Shown here piece by piece: positions 5,213 to 9,769 of a stretch of 9,769 nt of DNA. Positions within the stretch are counted from its first letter, which is position 1. Every line of letters starts with the position of its first letter. Under the pieces are notes generated by a model. It had not been told where the DNA came from. It was given only the letters and a program-made list of their open reading frames with translations, and did no database searches. A program made the position numbers and the translations under genes. Location: assembly GCA_023424865.1 (NCBI GenBank), contig JAFADM010000319.1, positions 1-9,769 of the forward strand, written 5' to 3'. This DNA is from Bacillota bacterium (lineage in GTDB: Bacteria > Bacillota_A > Clostridia > DSM-8532).

Positions 5213-6556
5213 TTACTCGTATTTGCCATAGGCCTTAACAAGCCTGACATCGCTGATTCCTTTGGACAAAGCTGCTTTCCTGGCCTCCTCCACATAGGGC
5301 AGTACCCAGTCAGGGGTGTTTTCTGGCATTACGATCAGGATTATTCTGTGAATGCCATAGCTTCCCTCCAAACCCAGAGGCTGTTCAACTGCCATAAGAC
5401 TCACAGCGTGCTGTAGAACAGACTGCTTAATTTTGTTGCCATTGGTTCTATAGGTATCGAGAAAGGGATTTATGGAAAAAACATCGTAGAGAACGACCGT
5501 TTTTCCCAGTTCATCCACTATAGCTGCATCCACTGCCGGAGTTCTCTTTTCAAATTCAAAAAAGGTATAGCCTCTTGCCTCCGCATCTTCCCTGAGCTTC
5601 GCTGTTTCCCCTTTTTCAATTTCCAATCCGCGTTCGAAAAACCGATTTTCTTTGTCCGCAGTAATCCAGATGCTGCTCCCCGTTGTCTGCGTTCCATTAG
5701 GAGACGTACTTTTTACAGATGCTCCGCTGCCGCCAAACCACGCAAAAACTTTAACTCGGTTGCAGAGCTTTACCTCTGGCATAAGACCAAAGGGGGAAGG
5801 TATTCGCACCGTATAGGAAACAATTAAATCCAGGGACTGACCGTCACCTAAAAAATCCGAGGCTGTAAAATCAAGGCCTGAAGCCCCTCCTTTTATGAAA
5901 AGGGTATTTTCCAAATTTCCGCTGTCTAATAATTTCTTAAGCTCACTTTCAAGGTTTAGCCTGGAATAGGCACCAAGAAGCCTATTTGTCGCAGCATAGG
6001 CTCCTTTATTCAACAAAACCGAGGCAAGCAGCTTTACTTCACCCGCCGGATCTTCTGCTATCGTTTCGAACAGCTTCTTAACCTCGTTCCATGAAGAAGA
6101 TGCTTCCTCCAGGGAATCCTCTGTTCTTTGGATCTTGTCGGCCCAGGAGTATACCTTTTCGAAAAAATCCTGCTGATTATTTTCCCCACTGCTTGAAAAA
6201 CCGTCAAGTATTCCCTTAAAGGAGTCATAAGTATTAAGCAAGGTCTCTGATTGGCTTTTCAGCTCCTCCTCATTACCCGATACAATATCCTCCCAGGCAT
6301 CCCCATAGCCCTTCAGGCCGGATGCTTCATACATATAACTCCAATTGCCCAATCCCCTTGCAACCTCAGAAAGTCCGGATTGTACCGTTTCGTAAATAAA
6401 GAAAAGCCGCATAAAGCTCATAAGACAAAAGAAAACAGCAAGAAAGACAGGAAGAACAATGACTGCTTCAATGGCTGAGCTACCCCGACTGGAGGTCATC
6501 TTTTTTACTGTTAGGAATACTACATTTTCTTTTATGTACTTATTTTTTATTTCCAT
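5213..6556 (-). CDS. TadE-like pseudopilin with long C-terminal extension
   Basis: The N-terminus carries RGSSAIEAVIVLPVF, a type IV prepilin-like signal. Gly25 precedes the predicted cleavage site and Glu30 is at +5, followed by a hydrophobic helice (about 28-50). This fits TadE-like minor pilins processed by a prepilin peptidase, with the body outside the membrane. A helical, acidic region (55-190) follows, then a strand-rich segment (LIVSYTVRIPSPFGLMPEV, about 245-265) typical of the TadE-like C-terminal part, and then about 150 further residues (290-447) that I cannot assign. At 447 residues it is much longer than a classical TadE (under 200). The start is uncertain: ATG 6554-6556 is preferred, 13 bases after the DUF5702 stop. 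ATG at 6497-6499 would start nearer the motif (MTSSRGSSAIEA). Neither has a clear ribosome binding site, suggesting coupling to the upstream gene. Confidence 0.78.
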   Translation of the reverse strand: MEIKNKYIKENVVFLTVKKMTSSRGSSAIEAVIVLPVFLAVFFCLMSFMRLFFIYETVQSGLSEVARGLGNWSYMYEASGLKGYGDAWEDIVSGNEEELKSQSETLLNTYDSFKGILDGFSSSGENNQQDFFEKVYSWADKIQRTEDSLEEASSSWNEVKKLFETIAEDPAGEVKLLASVLLNKGAYAATNRLLGAYSRLNLESELKKLLDSGNLENTLFIKGGASGLDFTASDFLGDGQSLDLIVSYTVRIPSPFGLMPEVKLCNRVKVFAWFGGSGASVKSTSPNGTQTTGSSIWITADKENRFFERGLEIEKGETAKLREDAEARGYTFFEFEKRTPAVDAAIVDELGKTVVLYDVFSINPFLDTYRTNGNKIKQSVLQHAVSLMAVEQPLGLEGSYGIHRIILIVMPENTPDWVLPYVEEARKAALSKGISDVRLVKAYGKYE

Positions 6557-6569
6557 CCGTTTCGTGGGG

Positions 6570-9500
6570 TTAATACCCCTGGCTCCATTCAACGGCAATC
6601 ATACCAGCTCCATTCTTTTTAAAAAGGCTTTGCGGAAGAAACCACATTTTAAAATCAAGCTCCACCCGTATTTCCATCACTGTGTTGTATTGTGACAGGG
6701 ACAAATCATTTTCAGATGCTGCCTCCTGCAGGTTTAGCTGGATGAGATCCGCTGTTCTCAAGGTCTTCGATTCATCGGGAACAGCCAGTAAAAACAAGCG
6801 CATATAGTCTGTATAGTTTGTCATAACCAGCTTGCCCACAAAGGCATCCGCCGACGCGCTTTGCCCTCCGAACATTTTGTCTGCTTCCTCTCCCAATGCT
6901 TTAACACCGCTTTCTATGGCCTTGTCCGCTCCCTGCTTTACGGATTCAAGCAGCTTTTTATAGGGGGACGACTGGAACAATGCGGCTTTTATCCTTGCTT
7001 TTACAGTTTTCTTAAACATTTCGATTTGAGCCTGGCTCTCTCCTCTCAGTGTTTCGGAAAAAGAGGCCACACAATCCCTGATATAGGAGGAAAGGCTTTC
7101 TATAAGCCCTTCGGGAGCATTGAAATTCAACCTTCCTATAAAACCCGTTTCTCCAAGATAACGGTCTATCTCATCCGATAAATATTCCTTACTCGTATCA
7201 AGTACATTGTTAAGATTTTTTTCAAGTGGTGCCGCCGCCCCATCCACCACGGAGTCAATTTTTTCAGACACAGTCTCCTCCAGGGCAGTGGCGGCAGAAT
7301 CCAGCTTCTTTTCCACGGTGTCGGATACCAAATCACCTAAAGGCTTTATCAATATCTCCGTTATGCCCGAAGCCAGACCGCCGCCGCCCAGGTACCAGGT
7401 TGCCGGTGTTTTTAGAAGAGGGACACTGCCCCCTTTAGACAAAACCTGCAAATCCACATAGGCCTCCATACCCGCCCAGCCTACAAGAATTAAATTCTGA
7501 ACGACAGGTATGCCAAAAAGGGTCCAGCCGGCCAGAGCTGAAGCCAGGCCGAGTGCCAGGGCCTGTTTGTCGGCATTGGTGTACACATGGAGCAGATTCA
7601 TGGCAAAGCGCACCGAGTAAACCCCAAGCCCTGCGGCACGAAGATTGGCAGTTTCCGAAGTCTTGCCAAAAAGGATATATTCAACCTCCCCCTTTTCAAA
7701 AAAGGTTTTATCCAGAGGCCGGTTAATACCTATATCGTTTTTAATTTTGTTGTCCTCGGAAATCCTGCTCTTAAACGCTGAAACAATGTATTCGTTGACA
7801 TAAAGCTCCAAAAGGATATCCTCACCCAGCTGCCCAAGGGAAGGCGTAAGCTGGCCCAGAAAATCACCTGTTTTATCCATCTGAGTGTCAAATCCATTTT
7901 TTTCACTTTCATTCACCGGGCCGGTTTCAATATTGGTATCCGAATAAGCTATGGTTTCACCTGAATTGGCGGTTCGGGACGGAAGGTTTAAAAATCTTTC
8001 ATCCTCAGTAAAAGCTTTGCCTGCCTCTTCTTCCTTCTCATCTTCTGAAGCGGCTTTCACAAGCCCGCCCAGACTGCCTCTGATTTCATTTAACCGGGGA
8101 TCTTCCTCAGAGGGGGCTAGGACACCACCGGAATCAAGACTGAAAAAATGCTCGTAATACCATTTGGCGAAGGCCTGCTTTTCCGCTTCGGAAGCGGCTG
8201 GTGAAAGAGTATATTCAGGAATGCGGTAATGGCCGGAAGCAGCCATGGCAGCGCTATCCGTCAAGTTTTGAAGAACAGCGGACGTGCTCTCCATACAATA
8301 GGACATTTCCAGAATTTGAAGCGCTTGAGTCAGTAACGAGGATGCCGTCTGAGTTGTGGCATATTCCTGAACAGCACCCGTCAGGGCATCCAGACGGTTT
8401 TTAAAAGCCTCCAGAGACGAGCAGGCATTTTCCACTTCAGCGGACCACAATGCCATGCTGCTCAGGTTATTTTGCAGATTTGCTTTCATAGCCTCCCAGC
8501 GGCTCATATCCAAATCCAAATGCAAACTGTCCACTTTAGCTTCAATAGCCTCAACCGCACTGCTGTCCTGACGTGCATTTGCCGCATCCCTTATTTTCCG
8601 AATCTCCTCCTGAATGATTAAAATGACAGGTATTATACTGTCAACCAGCTTAAGAGCCTCTTCCTGATAGGCCTTGTGAAGTTTGAGGTGCTGTCTGAGC
8701 CGGTTCAGTTCAGAAAGACTTCGCTGGGCATTTTGACTCCAGGATGGGGTTATATTGGAAAGCACACTTACATAGCCATCCATCTTTTCCTTCAGGGGGC
8801 TGTATTTTTCGTACGCAAGATTGCGGTTATCCTCCTGACGACTAAGGTAGACCCGTGAATAATAGAGCTCATCCTTTGCTTCATCCAGCTCCCCCCTTGC
8901 CTTATCCGCATCCTCTTTTGCCCTTTCAAGAGCTAAAGGGCTGGCTGAAGGTGTGTTCTCCAAGTCTCTCACCTTCTGATTGGCACGCTCATAGGCTGAT
9001 TCCCTGTTGGACACGCGGCGTTCCAGGCTGCTTACTTCGTCCTGCTTTTGCTGCACCAAAGCCTCTGCGCTTTTATAAGCCGCATAGGAGGAGTTATACT
9101 CCGATAGGATTGGTACGATGCCATTCATAGCCTCTTTGGCTTTCCTATCGGCCTCTAAAGCCCCTTCCATGGCTAAAGCAACCTTACCCATAACATCCTG
9201 CCTCAGTCGGGTGGTATGTCCGTCACGATTGACGGAGGGCATTTTCTCAGTGTAAAGCCCCCATAAATAAACACTTTCTTCCCTGATTTGATTTAAAAGC
9301 TTATCCAGATAAATCTTGTCGCTTACGGTCTCGGCATCCTTTAAAAGCCCTCCCATGGCTTTAAGCTTGGCATAAAATTCACCTATTACCTGAACCGGCG
9401 CACGGTATTTCATAAACTCGGCAGCCTGTTTTTCAAGCACCAGTGGCCGGCTCAGGTTATAACGGGTTTCCACCTTTACGGATTGAACAGTAAAGCCATA

Positions 9501-9769
9501 CAAATCGGCAGTTCCTTCAACCGCAGAGCCGGTATTCAAATTGTCGCTTAAAAGCTCATACAGGTTTTTTTCCCAATCGGCTTCCTCCCTGGGAGAAAGG
9601 GCAAAAAGGCCGTACTGCTCCTTCAACTGCCGGTTGTAGGCGGCAAGCATGGCATTGAGCGAATCCTTCACCGTACCGTCAGCCTGAACAAAGGCCATGC
9701 GTAAACGGGTTAAATCAATGAGAATGAAGGTAAGGGGAATCAACGCCGCAAGAACAATGCACAAAAAAA
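6570..9769 (-). CDS. DUF5702 (TadG-like) membrane-anchored protein, N-terminus outside the window
   Basis: At least 1065 residues are visible and the frame stays open to the window edge (TTT TTG TGC), so the true start lies upstream. The first residues LCIVLAALIPLTFILIDLTRLR form the single N-terminal membrane helix usual in DUF5702 proteins of Clostridial Tad loci. Numbering from the TTG at 9762-9764, a long charged helical region (about 218-335, with QQKQDEVSSLERRVSNRE) should be coiled coil. The core follows near 690-800, with GEVEYILFGK and, further on, GMEAYVDLQVLSKGGSVPLLK. A second helical stretch (about 805-960) leads to DYMRLFLLAVP and the ADLIQLNLQEA motif near 1005. The body probably faces the cell exterior. 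The stop at 6570-6572 is 13 bases before the preferred TadE-like start, and a GGGGT/ACCCC dyad (6566-6579) surrounds it. Function within the pilus or secretion apparatus is not established. Confidence 0.85.
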   Translation of the reverse strand, partial: FLCIVLAALIPLTFILIDLTRLRMAFVQADGTVKDSLNAMLAAYNRQLKEQYGLFALSPREEADWEKNLYELLSDNLNTGSAVEGTADLYGFTVQSVKVETRYNLSRPLVLEKQAAEFMKYRAPVQVIGEFYAKLKAMGGLLKDAETVSDKIYLDKLLNQIREESVYLWGLYTEKMPSVNRDGHTTRLRQDVMGKVALAMEGALEADRKAKEAMNGIVPILSEYNSSYAAYKSAEALVQQKQDEVSSLERRVSNRESAYERANQKVRDLENTPSASPLALERAKEDADKARGELDEAKDELYYSRVYLSRQEDNRNLAYEKYSPLKEKMDGYVSVLSNITPSWSQNAQRSLSELNRLRQHLKLHKAYQEEALKLVDSIIPVILIIQEEIRKIRDAANARQDSSAVEAIEAKVDSLHLDLDMSRWEAMKANLQNNLSSMALWSAEVENACSSLEAFKNRLDALTGAVQEYATTQTASSLLTQALQILEMSYCMESTSAVLQNLTDSAAMAASGHYRIPEYTLSPAASEAEKQAFAKWYYEHFFSLDSGGVLAPSEEDPRLNEIRGSLGGLVKAASEDEKEEEAGKAFTEDERFLNLPSRTANSGETIAYSDTNIETGPVNESEKNGFDTQMDKTGDFLGQLTPSLGQLGEDILLELYVNEYIVSAFKSRISEDNKIKNDIGINRPLDKTFFEKGEVEYILFGKTSETANLRAAGLGVYSVRFAMNLLHVYTNADKQALALGLASALAGWTLFGIPVVQNLILVGWAGMEAYVDLQVLSKGGSVPLLKTPATWYLGGGGLASGITEILIKPLGDLVSDTVEKKLDSAATALEETVSEKIDSVVDGAAAPLEKNLNNVLDTSKEYLSDEIDRYLGETGFIGRLNFNAPEGLIESLSSYIRDCVASFSETLRGESQAQIEMFKKTVKARIKAALFQSSPYKKLLESVKQGADKAIESGVKALGEEADKMFGGQSASADAFVGKLVMTNYTDYMRLFLLAVPDESKTLRTADLIQLNLQEAASENDLSLSQYNTVMEIRVELDFKMWFLPQSLFKKNGAGMIAVEWSQGY

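Noticed and set aside
5093..5416. Plus-strand open frame of 107 codons covering the TadE-like 3' end
   Set aside because: It lies opposite the coding strand and has no credible ribosome binding site or domain.
8855..9130. Plus-strand proline-rich open frame opposite the DUF5702 gene
   Set aside because: The Pro/Leu/His-rich composition is what an antisense reading of a charged coiled-coil gene gives; no independent support.
9762..9764. TTG as the start codon of the DUF5702 protein
   Set aside because: The frame stays open to the window edge, no ribosome binding site can be seen, and it would cut into the membrane helix; this is a truncated gene, not a start.

Overview
The window looks like a chromosomal segment of a Bacillota genome, most likely from Clostridia. 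Base composition is moderately AT-rich and ribosome binding sites are strong GGAGG types. LytTR–DUF3021, DUF5702 and DUF6382–FHA are all families typical of Clostridia; this assignment is inference from recognised families, not a database match. Every supported gene is on the minus strand, so transcription runs from high to low coordinates.

Region 1 (9769 down to about 3150) is the distal part of what appears to be a Tad/Flp-type pilus or secretion locus. It holds a very large DUF5702 (TadG-like) membrane-anchored protein cut by the window edge, and a TadE-like pseudopilin with a prepilin-type G|SSAIE processing motif and an unusually long C-terminal extension. A palindromic terminator candidate follows. 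The last gene encodes a DUF6382 protein with two membrane segments and a C-terminal FHA domain. The motor, platform and Flp pilin genes expected of such a locus would lie upstream, outside the window. The first two proteins would contribute envelope components, and the FHA protein is the probable regulatory or scaffolding partner.

Region 2 (3152 to 2839) is a 314-base gap. It contains a perfect 15-bp inverted repeat (possible terminator), a pair of direct repeats resembling LytTR operator half-sites directly upstream of a possible promoter, a 20-bp imperfect palindrome, and a second possible promoter nearer the gene.

Region 3 (2838 to 142) is a four-gene cassette: a LytTR DNA-binding regulator with a TTG start, a four-helix DUF3021 membrane protein, an ABC ATPase and an ABC-2 permease. 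The first two form the known pairing of a LytTR regulator with a membrane partner. The last two overlap by ATGA and make an export system. The likely logic is a membrane protein controlling a transcription factor that regulates its own operon and the exporter.

Region 4 (141 to 1) carries a strong extended -10 promoter, an 11-bp tandem duplication in the start of the transcript, a ribosome binding site, and the first 12 codons of a gene that leaves the window.
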